Part shown: piece after piece, positions 1 through 6,949 of the stretch
Layout of the letters: each line of letters starts with the position of its first letter
Numbering within the stretch: the stretch's first letter is position 1
Assembly: GCA_004173415.1 (NCBI GenBank)
Contig: SEHC01000015.1
Coordinates: 1 to 14,150 of the forward strand
Length of the DNA: 14,150 nucleotides
From: Lysobacteraceae bacterium
GTDB lineage: Bacteria > Pseudomonadota > Gammaproteobacteria > Xanthomonadales > Xanthomonadaceae
Reading direction: 5' to 3'
Program-made: the position numbers and the translations under genes
The notes under the pieces: generated by a model
Databases searched by the model: none
What the model saw: the letters and a program-made list of their open reading frames with translations, nothing else
What the model was told of the DNA's origin: nothing

Positions 1-615
1 ATAGCCGAACAGTTCCAGGTCACGCCGATAGTAGTCGCCGACGCCTTCGGCCAGCTCCGCGTCATAGTACCCCTGGTACCCGGACCGGCGCGAGCTGTTG
101 ACCTTCTCCAGCACGGTGGTCGGCAGCCCGAGGCTCTGGCACACCGAGTCGTAGCTGGCCTGCATCTCCTCGACCCGCCCGACGTAATCGGAAAGCAGGC
201 TTCCCTCGCCGTCGACCAGGAATTCGTGCTGGGGCTTGAACAGGATGTGGTCGGCGGGCCGCACGGTGAACAGCACGTGCTTCATGAAGCCGCGCGCGTC
301 CTTCTCGAACCAGTCCTGTTCCCGGCTCATGAAGGCGCAATAGGAAACGAACCGGTCGAACGGGTTGCGCACGAACGCGAACTTGAAATAACCGGCGAAC
401 GCTTCCTCGCCCAGGCACGGGCGGATCTGGGCCAGGCTGATATGGCCGTGCCTGACTCCCTGGAACTCGGGGAAGGGAAACCGCTTGCTGACGAACAGGC
501 CGACCTGCTCCAGGTCCTCGGCCGACAGGTGCTGGCGCAGGGCCTGGCGCACCGAATGGGTGCCAGTCTTGGGGATGGCGGTGAAAACGAAGCGATGGGC
601 GTGCGAAATTATCAT
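1..615 (-). CDS. Sulfotransferase family protein (C-terminal end cut by window edge)
   Basis: Predicted PAPS-dependent sulfotransferase of the Sulfotransfer_2 type, which moves a sulfuryl group to a carbohydrate or other small acceptor; the acceptor cannot be told. I translated the minus strand from the ATG at 615 (MIISHAHRFVFTAIPKTGT...), which gives 205 uninterrupted codons to base 1. The 5'-phosphosulfate loop is IPKTGTHSVR (about residues 14-23). The 3'-phosphate segment is FAFVRNPFDRFVSY (about 74-87). The visible end, YYRRDLELFGY, is the usual C-terminal signature of this family (a tyrosine-rich D-x-x-L-F-G-Y end), so probably only a few residues lie outside. The gene is divergent from the trhA-like gene, with 47 bases or fewer between starts. 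No convincing Shine-Dalgarno sequence precedes the ATG. It is distinct from the TPR-sulfotransferase at 8897. The family call is firm; the substrate is unknown. Confidence 0.88.
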   Translation of the reverse strand, partial: MIISHAHRFVFTAIPKTGTHSVRQALRQHLSAEDLEQVGLFVSKRFPFPEFQGVRHGHISLAQIRPCLGEEAFAGYFKFAFVRNPFDRFVSYCAFMSREQDWFEKDARGFMKHVLFTVRPADHILFKPQHEFLVDGEGSLLSDYVGRVEEMQASYDSVCQSLGLPTTVLEKVNSSRRSGYQGYYDAELAEGVGDYYRRDLELFGY

Positions 616-662
616 CGGTGCATGATAGTGATCCCACCGGACCGGCGACAGGCATGGTTATC

Positions 663-1319
663 ATGGAACCCATGGACAAGCCCCATGTCGACATATCCAG
701 CGAGATCGCCAGCGCCCTGACCCATGGCCTCGGCGCCGCCGCGGCGCTGGCCGGTGGCGCCGTGTTGATCACCCTGACCGCGATCTACGGCGACGCCTGG
801 CAACTGGGCGCCTCAATCGTGTTCGGCGTCAGCCTGCTGCTGCTGTACGTGGCTTCGACCCTCTATCACTCGATCCAGCATCCGATCGCCAAGGCACGGC
901 TCAAGGTCTTCGACCATTGCGCGATCTACCTGCTGATCGCAGGCACCTACACGCCGTTCACGCTGATCGGCTTGCGCGGGCCCTGGGGCTGGGGCCTGTT
1001 CATTGCGATCTGGACCCTGGCGGTCTTCGGGGTGGTATTCAAGCTGTTCTACACCGGCCGCTTCAAGCTGCTGTCCACCCTGATCTACATCGCCATGGGC
1101 TGGCTGGTGATCGTCGCTATCAAGCCGATGCTGGTCGCGCTGGATGGATGGACGCTGGGCTGGCTGCTGGCCGGGGGCGTTTTCTACACCCTGGGCACGT
1201 TCTTCTACCACCGCGAGAAGATCCGTTTTTCCCATGCCATCTGGCATATGTTCGTGATCGCGGGCAGCGTCTGCCATTTCGTCGCGGTCAAGGAGCAGGT
1301 GCTGCCGCGGATGGGATGA
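663..1319 (+). CDS. trhA: TrhA / hemolysin III family membrane protein (PAQR-like)
   Basis: Inner-membrane protein of the hemolysin-III/TrhA (YqfA) family, distant relatives of PAQR receptors and implicated in membrane-fluidity homeostasis; the haemolysin name is historical. From the ATG at 663 it has 218 residues, close to the ~219 of the E. coli protein, and about seven hydrophobic segments (roughly 23-43, 50-67, 87-104, 110-129, 138-159, 165-182, 193-210). Family motifs are present in order: ALTHGLG near 18-24, STLYHS near 65-70, FDHCAIYLLIAGTYTPF near 83-99, and SHAIWHMFVIAG...CH near 190-205, which supplies the conserved metal-site histidines. The start is uncertain. GTG 618, ATG 654 and ATG 672 are in frame; I chose 663 because ACAGG lies 10 bases upstream and the length fits. 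A GTG 618 start would leave only two bases to the divergent sulfotransferase start. Confidence 0.9.
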   Translation: MEPMDKPHVDISSEIASALTHGLGAAAALAGGAVLITLTAIYGDAWQLGASIVFGVSLLLLYVASTLYHSIQHPIAKARLKVFDHCAIYLLIAGTYTPFTLIGLRGPWGWGLFIAIWTLAVFGVVFKLFYTGRFKLLSTLIYIAMGWLVIVAIKPMLVALDGWTLGWLLAGGVFYTLGTFFYHREKIRFSHAIWHMFVIAGSVCHFVAVKEQVLPRMG

Positions 1320-1332
1320 AGCCTTCGGCTTC
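1318..1332 (+). other. Short perfect hairpin at the trhA stop codon
   Basis: GAAGCC (1318-1323) and GGCTTC (1327-1332) form a 6-bp stem around a TTC triloop, beginning inside the trhA stop codon. No T-run follows, so it is at best a weak or processed 3' end. It may limit read-through into the AsmA-family gene 70 bases on. Confidence 0.3.
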
Positions 1333-1401
1333 ATGGCTGCGGCATAAACGCGATCAGGCCCTTTCGCGGTATCTGCACACCCCGGTCACGATATTGGCGG
1401 C

Positions 1402-3351
1402 ATGGACCCTGCCGAAGAACCGCAATCACCCAGCAGCCTCCGCAAGCCGCCGCGCCGCTGGCTGATCGCGGGCGGGACGGTACTGGCGGCACTGGTCGTG
1501 CTGTTGGTCCTGTTCGACTGGAATTGGCTCAAGGGCCCCGTGCAACGGATCGTGAAGGCGCAGACCGGCCGCGACTTCGTCATTGCCGGAGACCTGGACG
1601 TAGACCTGGGTCGCATCACCCGGGTGCGGGGCGAGCGCGTCAGCTTCGGCAATGCCGCCTGGTCGGCGCATCCGACCATGGCCGCCGCCGACCTGGCGGA
1701 GATGGAGATCGAAGTCTGGCCGCTGATCTTCAAGCGCCAGGCCCGGCTTCCGCGGATCCGCCTGGTGGCCCCCGACCTTCGCCTGGAGCACGGCCCGAAG
1801 GGAGTGGGCAACTGGGTGTTCGGCGACCAGTCCGGAGGCAACCCGATCCAGTACGGCGCGCTCTGGGTCGAGCGCGGGCGCCTGCGATACGCCAATGCGC
1901 CCAGGAAGACCGACATCGACATCAAGCTCGACAGCATCTCGGCCAAGGACGCGACCGGTTCGCCGCCCATCGAACTGGAGGGCAGCGGCCACTGGACCGG
2001 CAGCGCCTTTTCCCTGTCCGGCCGCGCGGCTTCGCCGCTGGAGCTGCGCAATACCGGCAAGCCTTTCAGCATCGACCTGAAAGCCACCGCGGGCCGTACC
2101 CATGCCCACGCGCGCGGGGCCTTGGTCGATCCGTTCCGCCTGCGCGACTTCGACCTGCGCCTGGCGCTTTCGGGACAGAACCTGGACGACCTCTACCCGT
2201 TGATCGGAGTAGCCACTCCGCCGACGCCGCCTTATCGCTTCGACGGCCGCCTCAGCCGTGATGGCGACACCTGGCATTACGACGGGTTCAAGGGCATGGT
2301 CGGCGACAGCGACCTTGGCGGATCGGCGGCGGTCACGGTCGGGCGCGAGCGGCCCCTGCTGGTGGCCAACCTGGTCTCCAGGCGGCTGGATTTCGATGAT
2401 CTTGCCGGCTTCGTGGGCGCCCCGCCGCAAGCCGGGGGCAGGGAAACGACCAATGCCGAGCTGAAGGCCGAAGCGCTGGCACTGGCGGCCGATAGCCGCC
2501 TGCTCCCGGATACTCCCTACAACCTGACCAAGCTCCGCAGCATGGACGCCGATGTCAGGCTGAAGGCGCACCGGATCGACGCGCCCTCGCTGCCGCTCGA
2601 CGACATGGATGCGCACCTCAAGCTGGAAGCCGGCCTCCTGCGACTGGTGCCACTGAATTTCGGCGTGGCTGGCGGGGATGTCCGCTCGACCATCCGCATG
2701 GACGCACGCGAAAAGAACATCCGCACCCAGGCGCGGATCTCGGCGCGCGGGCTGGACCTGGCCAAGCTGTTCCCCGATGCCAAGCTGACCCAGGACGCGG
2801 TCGGCCGGATCGGTGGCGAGGTCGACATAAGCGGCAACGGCAATTCAATAGCCGCCATGCTTGGCAGTGCCGATGGCGACATCGCCCTGGGCATGGGGCG
2901 AGGCCAGATCAGCAACCTGTTGCTGGAGCTGGCCGGGATCGATATCGCCGAAGCGCTGAAATTCCTGATCACCAAGGACCGCAAGGTGCCGATCCGCTGC
3001 GCATTCGGCGATTTCACCGTGGCCGACGGGATCATGCAGTCGCGCGCACTGGCCTTCGACACCCAGGACACGATTATCGTGGGCAGCGGCAAGATCAGCC
3101 TGAAGCAGGAGACCCTGGACCTTGAATTGCGGCCGCGGCCGAAGGACAGGAGCATCCTGGCCCTGCGTTCTCCGCTGGTGATCGGGGGCACCTTCAAGGA
3201 TCCCTCGTTCCGCCCGGACTTCAAGCGCCTGGGCCTGCGCGGTGCGCTGGCACTGGCCTTGGGGAGCATCGCCCCGCCGGCCGCGTTGCTGGCCACCCTG
3301 GAATTGGGCCCGGGCAAGGACAGCGATTGCGGGGGCAAGTACGCGAAGTGA
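1402..3351 (+). CDS. AsmA family envelope protein
   Basis: Large AsmA-like protein of 649 residues (E. coli AsmA is ~617). Members of this superfamily are anchored in the inner membrane with a long periplasmic beta-rich part and are linked to outer-membrane assembly or phospholipid transport. The first ~18 residues are Pro/Arg-rich and cytoplasmic. One transmembrane helix follows at about 20-41 (WLIAGGTVLAALVVLLVLF). Next comes the characteristic AsmA N-terminal block (GPVQRIVKAQTGRDF, VDLGRI, VSFGNAAWS at about 45-90). The C-terminal AsmA_2-like block at about 470-610 includes ADGDIALGMGRGQISNLLLEL and ends in LRPRPKDRSILALRSPLVIGGT. The ATG at 1402 is the only sensible start; upstream there is only a weak GGCGG. 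The gap to trhA is 82 bases with no clear promoter, so co-transcription is possible. Which AsmA paralogue this is cannot be told. Confidence 0.9.
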   Translation: MDPAEEPQSPSSLRKPPRRWLIAGGTVLAALVVLLVLFDWNWLKGPVQRIVKAQTGRDFVIAGDLDVDLGRITRVRGERVSFGNAAWSAHPTMAAADLAEMEIEVWPLIFKRQARLPRIRLVAPDLRLEHGPKGVGNWVFGDQSGGNPIQYGALWVERGRLRYANAPRKTDIDIKLDSISAKDATGSPPIELEGSGHWTGSAFSLSGRAASPLELRNTGKPFSIDLKATAGRTHAHARGALVDPFRLRDFDLRLALSGQNLDDLYPLIGVATPPTPPYRFDGRLSRDGDTWHYDGFKGMVGDSDLGGSAAVTVGRERPLLVANLVSRRLDFDDLAGFVGAPPQAGGRETTNAELKAEALALAADSRLLPDTPYNLTKLRSMDADVRLKAHRIDAPSLPLDDMDAHLKLEAGLLRLVPLNFGVAGGDVRSTIRMDAREKNIRTQARISARGLDLAKLFPDAKLTQDAVGRIGGEVDISGNGNSIAAMLGSADGDIALGMGRGQISNLLLELAGIDIAEALKFLITKDRKVPIRCAFGDFTVADGIMQSRALAFDTQDTIIVGSGKISLKQETLDLELRPRPKDRSILALRSPLVIGGTFKDPSFRPDFKRLGLRGALALALGSIAPPAALLATLELGPGKDSDCGGKYAK

Positions 3352-3429
3352 TCGTCCCGCCACTTGCGCGAAGCCAGCGGCAACGCAGGCGCAGACCACC
3401 CGCGCGTTCGTTTTCGGGCTGGCTCCCGT

Positions 3430-3858
3430 CTAGCTGGCGATATAACGCTGCAACTGGTCCAGCTGGACCTTCTGGTCCTCGATCACGGCCTTGACCAGGT
3501 CGCCGATGGAGATCACCCCAACGACCTCGTCCCGGTCCATTACCGGCAGGTGGCGGATGCGGCTGTCGGTCACCACCTGCATGCATCGCTCGACCGAATC
3601 ATGAAGGCTGACGGTCACGACTTCGGCCGTCATGATCTCGCGCACCGCGGTGTCCGACGAAGACCGGCCGTGCAGGACCACCTTGCGCGCGTAGTCGCGC
3701 TCGGAAACGATGCCCACCAACCGTGCGCCTTCCATCACCAGTACCGCGCCGATGCCCTTGTTGGCCATCAGCCGAATGGCATCGAGCACCGAGTCGCCCG
3801 GCGCCACCGCATGGATCTCAGGCGCCTTGCTCCCCAACAACTGACTTAGCGTCTGCAT
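3430..3858 (-). CDS. Two-CBS-domain protein
   Basis: Small cytosolic protein of 142 residues made almost entirely of a tandem CBS pair (Bateman module), at about 8-65 and 75-135. Such modules usually bind adenosine nucleotides and act as regulators; no catalytic domain is attached. Visible signatures are GIGAVLVMEGARLVGIVSERDYARKV in the first repeat and RIRHLPVMDRDEVVGVISIGDLVKAV in the second, each with the T/S-x-x-D or G-D-L/R-D-Y end typical of CBS. I set the start at the ATG at 3858 (MQTLSQLLGSK) because a perfect AAGGAGG lies five bases upstream. A longer in-frame reading to 3927 adds a low-complexity stretch that is really the out-of-frame end of the glycosyltransferase. The gene overlaps that upstream gene by 41 bases, so it is probably translated from the same mRNA. 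The partner it regulates is unknown. Confidence 0.92.
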   Translation of the reverse strand: MQTLSQLLGSKAPEIHAVAPGDSVLDAIRLMANKGIGAVLVMEGARLVGIVSERDYARKVVLHGRSSSDTAVREIMTAEVVTVSLHDSVERCMQVVTDSRIRHLPVMDRDEVVGVISIGDLVKAVIEDQKVQLDQLQRYIAS

Positions 3859-4846
3859 CGGAACCTCCTTTCGCACCGGTCTGCCCGGACGAGAATACTC
3901 CTCCGGCGCCGGGTTGCCAGACATCAACCAGGTACAGCGGCCGCTGCTTGGATTCGTCGTACAGGCGGCCCAGGTACTCGCCGATCAGGCCGAGCGCGAT
4001 CAGCTGTATGCCGCCCATGAACAGGATCACCACCATCATGGTCGGCCAGCCGGCCACCCGATCGCCGTACAGCGCCGCCTTGAAGATGATCCAGATGGCG
4101 AAAACGAAGGCCAGCATGGCCGTGGCCAAGCCGAAATAGGTGGCCACCCGCAGCGGAGCGGTCGAAAAGCTGGTGACGCCTTCGAGCGCGAAGTTCCACA
4201 ACTTCCAGAAGCCGAAATTGCTCTGCCCGGCCAGCCGCGCCTCGCGGCGGTACGGGATGGCGACCTGGTTGAAGCCGACCCAGCCGAACAGCCCTTTCAT
4301 GAAACGATGGCGTTCCCTCAGTTGCCGCAGCGCAGCCACCGCGCGCGGCGAGAGCAGGCGGAAGTCACCCGTATCGGCCGGGATCGGGGTGTTGGACAGG
4401 CGCCCGATGAGCCGGTAGAACGCCGCGGCCGTCACCCGCTTGAGCCAGCTTTCGCCATCGCGCTGGATCCGCGTGCCATGCACGTCGTCAAAGCCTTCCC
4501 GCCACTTGGAAACGAATTGCGGAATCAGTTCGGGTGGGTCCTGCCCGTCCGCGTCCAGGATCAGGACCGCCCCTTCCTCCACCTGGTCCAGGCCCGCGGT
4601 GAGGGCCAGTTCCTTGCCGAAATTGCGCGACAGCCGCAGCAGTGAGACGCGCGGGTCGGCGCGCGCCAGGCGCTGCATCGTCTCCCAGGTCCCATCGGTA
4701 CTGCCGTCGTCGACATACAGGACCCGCCCCTCCACCCCATCCAGCCGCTGCAGCACCGCGGCAATGCGCGGGTGCAACAGCGGCAGGGTCTGCGCTTCAT
4801 TGCGCGCCGAGACCAGTACGGTCAGGCGATCGGCACTCGGGTCCAT
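3818..4846 (-). CDS. GtrB/ArnC-like polyprenyl-phosphate glycosyltransferase (GT2)
   Basis: Family-2 glycosyltransferase of the DPM1/GtrB/ArnC class, which transfers a sugar from a nucleotide donor to a polyprenyl phosphate at the inner membrane. The sugar cannot be inferred. It has 342 residues from ATG 4846. The catalytic domain (about 8-230) carries VLYVDDGSTDGT (42-53), RNFGKELALTAGLD (74-87), the DXD-type metal site DADGQD (98-103) and ADTGDFRLLSPRAV (157-170). Two C-terminal membrane helices follow at about 234-260 and 267-290, then a Gly-rich tail. A TTG at 4852 is in frame but overlaps the mtgA stop; ATG 4846 leaves a two-base gap. The layout mtgA-GT2-CBS implies one transcript with coupled translation. 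No GtrA flippase or GtrC-type gene is adjacent, so the lipid-linked sugar must be used by proteins encoded elsewhere. Confidence 0.92.
   Translation of the reverse strand: MDPSADRLTVLVSARNEAQTLPLLHPRIAAVLQRLDGVEGRVLYVDDGSTDGTWETMQRLARADPRVSLLRLSRNFGKELALTAGLDQVEEGAVLILDADGQDPPELIPQFVSKWREGFDDVHGTRIQRDGESWLKRVTAAAFYRLIGRLSNTPIPADTGDFRLLSPRAVAALRQLRERHRFMKGLFGWVGFNQVAIPYRREARLAGQSNFGFWKLWNFALEGVTSFSTAPLRVATYFGLATAMLAFVFAIWIIFKAALYGDRVAGWPTMMVVILFMGGIQLIALGLIGEYLGRLYDESKQRPLYLVDVWQPGAGGVFSSGQTGAKGGSDADAKSVVGEQGA
3864..3870 (-). promoter_or_regulatory. Strong ribosome binding site deciding the CBS gene start
   Basis: On the minus strand this reads AAGGAGG, a full anti-16S match, with a five-base spacer to the ATG at 3858. 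It lies inside the C-terminal coding region of the glycosyltransferase gene. It is by far the best ribosome binding site in the window and suggests the CBS protein is made at a higher level than its operon neighbours. Confidence 0.85.
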
Positions 4847-4848
4847 GT

Positions 4849-5586
4849 TCAATCCAGGGTCTGCAGGTAGGCCGGACCACCGAGCTGGCGGACCTGGCGC
4901 TGTATCCAGTTGGCGCGGCGCTGCACGTAGGGTCCCGGCGAGCTGACGCTGTAACGCCGGGGCGAAGGCAGCACGGCGGCCAGCCGCGCGCTTTCAGCCA
5001 GGGACAGACGGCTGGCGTCCTTGCGCCAATAGCTGCGGGCCGCGGCCTGGGCCCCGTAGATGCCGTCGCCGAACTCGGCGATGTTCACGTAAACCTCCAG
5101 GATCCGGCTTTTCGGCCACATCGCTTCAATCAGCAGGGTGTACCACGCCTCCACGCCCTTGCGCAGCCAGCTGCGGCCCTGCCAAAGGAACAGGTTCTTG
5201 GCCACCTGCTGGGTGGCCGTGCTGGCGCCGCGCACCCTGCGACCCTTGGCATTGTTGCTGCGCGCCTTCTCGATGGCCTTGAAATCGAATCCGCGGTGCT
5301 GGGCGAAATTCTGGTCTTCCGCCGCCAGCATTGCCACCGGCAGGCTCGCAGCCACGTCCTCCAGGTCGCGCCAGTCATAGGCCACCCGGAACGAGAATTC
5401 GCCGGTCCCCCACGCCTCAAGCTGCCGCGCCAGCATGAACGCGGAGAGCGGCGGATCCACGAAACGCAGCACCGCTACCTGCAATGCGCTGGCGGCGGCC
5501 AGCAGGAACGGCAGCGCCAGCAACCAGCGCAGCCAGCGACGTGGTTTGGACCTGGGAGCGGCCGGTGAGGTATCGATGGGTATCAC
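4849..5586 (-). CDS. mtgA: Monofunctional peptidoglycan glycosyltransferase MtgA
   Basis: GT51 enzyme that polymerises lipid II into glycan strands without a transpeptidase domain. It is 245 residues long (E. coli MtgA is 242). A membrane anchor spans about 18-40 (WLRWLLALPFLLAAASALQVAVL). GT51 motifs follow in order: AAEDQNFAQHRGFD (88-101) with the catalytic Glu at about 90, GASTATQQVAKNLFLWQGRSW (120-140), LRKGVEAWYTLLIE (141-154) and KSRILEVYVNIAEFGDGIYG (159-178) with the second conserved Glu at about 171. The frame is open upstream to 5796, but that part overlaps the divergent gene and lacks family similarity. I chose GTG 5586, which gives the family length; no good Shine-Dalgarno sequence is seen there. 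The stop lies two bases before the glycosyltransferase ATG. It is the first gene of the minus-strand unit and divergent from the TPR-hydroxylase. Confidence 0.94.
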   Translation of the reverse strand: MIPIDTSPAAPRSKPRRWLRWLLALPFLLAAASALQVAVLRFVDPPLSAFMLARQLEAWGTGEFSFRVAYDWRDLEDVAASLPVAMLAAEDQNFAQHRGFDFKAIEKARSNNAKGRRVRGASTATQQVAKNLFLWQGRSWLRKGVEAWYTLLIEAMWPKSRILEVYVNIAEFGDGIYGAQAAARSYWRKDASRLSLAESARLAAVLPSPRRYSVSSPGPYVQRRANWIQRQVRQLGGPAYLQTLD

Positions 5587-5659
5587 CGGGTCGGTTGGAT
5601 CGCGGAACCGAATGTTAACCTTTAGGCCCGCCAGACGGGCACTACGACAGCCAGCCGCG
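5587..5659. promoter_or_regulatory. Divergent intergenic region between mtgA and the TPR-hydroxylase gene
   Basis: These 73 bases must hold the starts of two divergent transcripts unless the hydroxylase begins further upstream. It is locally AT-rich around GTTAAC (5614-5619). It also has a small dyad, GCCCG-CCAGA-CGGGC (5626-5640). On the minus strand TAACAT could serve as a -10 box for mtgA (4 of 6 consensus matches). I see no convincing -35 box on either strand, so the promoter call is tentative. Confidence 0.35.
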
Positions 5660-6949
5660 ATGACCTCACCAGAAAGCACGATCGCGGGGCTGATGGCGGA
5701 AGCCGCAGAGTGGATGCGGCGCGGGCAAAGCCCCACTGCGGTGGCCACCTGGCAGCGGGTACTGCAACTCGCTCCGGACCATGCCCCGGCGCTCAACCAG
5801 CTCGGCGCCCACGCTTTGGCCCAGGGAGACCGGGGCGCTGCACGGGACTACCTCGAGCGCGCGACCGCCGCAGATCCCGGGCTGGCCATCGCCCACGCCA
5901 ATCTGTCCCGCCTCTATTCCCAGCAGGGCGATGCAGCACGCGCCCTGGAATCGATCACCAAGGCGATCCATGCCGAACCAGCGGCCTGGGGCGCCCATTT
6001 CGAGAAGGCCCGCCTGTTGCAGGCCGGCAACCGGCAACGCGAAGCCGCTTCATCCTGGAACAGCGGCCTGCAATACATGCCGGAGGCGGCCCGCAACTCC
6101 CCCCAGCTCCAGGCCGTGGTCCAGCAGGCGATGGCCGCAGTGGCCGAAAACCAGGAGCAGCTGGCCGTGTTCCTCGCCGAACGGCTGCATGGCCTGCGCC
6201 ATGGCCGCGGCCACCGCGACCTGGAGCGCTTCGACCACACCCTCGACATCATCCGCGGACGCCGTAGTTTCGTCACCGCGCGCCCCCTGATGCTGCCAAT
6301 CCCGCGATTGCCGGCGATCCCCTTCTTCCACGCCGCCGATTTCGAATGGGCCGCCCGGGTCGAGGCGGAGTTTCCCGCCGTGCTGCAGGAACTGCATGGC
6401 CTGCTGGCTGCCGATGCGGGCTTCGAGCCCTACATCCAGACGGCCACGGGCGAACCCAAGGGCCAGTTCGAGGAGCTTGATCGCAAGCTGGACTGGGGCG
6501 CTTATTTCCTGTGGAAAAACGGCCAACGGATCGACGCCCACGCCGATCGCTGTCCCCGCACCGAGGCCGCGGTGGGCCTGGCCCCGCAGATTACCGTGCC
6601 CTCCCGCGCCCCGGTCATCTTCTTTTCCGCGCTCAAGCCAGGCACGGTCATCCCGCCTCACAACGGCGCCACCAATGCGCGGCTGACGGTGCACCTGCCC
6701 CTGATCATCCCCGCTGACTGCGGCTTGCGCGTGGGCGAGGAAACCCACGTATGGAAGCCCGGCAAGCTGGTCATTTTCGACGACACCATCCGCCATGAGG
6801 CCTGGAACCACAGCAACCAGCTGCGGGTCGTCCTGATCTTCGACGTCTGGCATCCGATGCTGACCCCGTTGGAACGGGAACTGGTCGCCCACACCATAGA
6901 GGGCATGATGGATTTCTACGGCCAAGACGCCGACCTGGGTGAACTGTGA
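5660..6949 (+). CDS. TPR-domain aspartyl/asparaginyl beta-hydroxylase family protein
   Basis: Predicted Fe(II)/2-oxoglutarate dioxygenase of the AspH family with an N-terminal TPR region, 429 residues, cytosolic with no signal or membrane segment. TPR-like helical pairs fill about 8-140 (for example AVATWQRVLQLAPDHAPALNQLG and AIAHANLSRLYSQQGDAARAL). The catalytic domain (about 215-410) shows WGAYFLWKNGQRIDAHADRC near 279-298, PPHNGATNARLTVHLPL (332-348), DDTIRHEAWN (374-383) and LRVVLIFDVWHP (388-399). By comparison with human AspH, H334 and H379 would bind iron (this family lacks the usual acidic ligand), and H345 and R389 would contact 2-oxoglutarate. The start is uncertain: ATG 5576 (GTGAGG upstream) and ATG 5612 are also in frame, but 5660 begins the folded part and avoids overlap with mtgA. 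The stop overlaps the hslO start by four bases. The substrate is unknown. Confidence 0.88.
   Translation: MTSPESTIAGLMAEAAEWMRRGQSPTAVATWQRVLQLAPDHAPALNQLGAHALAQGDRGAARDYLERATAADPGLAIAHANLSRLYSQQGDAARALESITKAIHAEPAAWGAHFEKARLLQAGNRQREAASSWNSGLQYMPEAARNSPQLQAVVQQAMAAVAENQEQLAVFLAERLHGLRHGRGHRDLERFDHTLDIIRGRRSFVTARPLMLPIPRLPAIPFFHAADFEWAARVEAEFPAVLQELHGLLAADAGFEPYIQTATGEPKGQFEELDRKLDWGAYFLWKNGQRIDAHADRCPRTEAAVGLAPQITVPSRAPVIFFSALKPGTVIPPHNGATNARLTVHLPLIIPADCGLRVGEETHVWKPGKLVIFDDTIRHEAWNHSNQLRVVLIFDVWHPMLTPLERELVAHTIEGMMDFYGQDADLGEL

Noticed and set aside
226..720. Plus-strand open frame near the left edge
   Set aside because: It is antisense to the sulfotransferase, whose minus-strand translation keeps both PAPS-binding motifs over the same bases.
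1426..2616. Long open frame on the minus strand (about 396 codons)
   Set aside because: It lies antisense to the AsmA-family gene, has an Arg/Gln/Gly-rich composition without motifs, and is a typical product of high third-position GC. The plus-strand reading has clear family signatures.
3352..3429. Possible bidirectional terminator between the convergent AsmA and CBS genes
   Set aside because: I looked for a stem with a T-run on either strand and found only short imperfect GC pairings.
5435..5659. N-terminal extension of the TPR-hydroxylase
   Set aside because: The frame is open but runs antisense through the mtgA membrane-anchor region and encodes Ser/Arg-rich sequence without TPR character. 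ATG 5576 has a fair ribosome binding site, so a shorter extension cannot be fully excluded.
6050..6925. Minus-strand open frame opposite the TPR-hydroxylase
   Set aside because: Shadow of the plus-strand gene, with no recognisable domain and no ribosome binding site.
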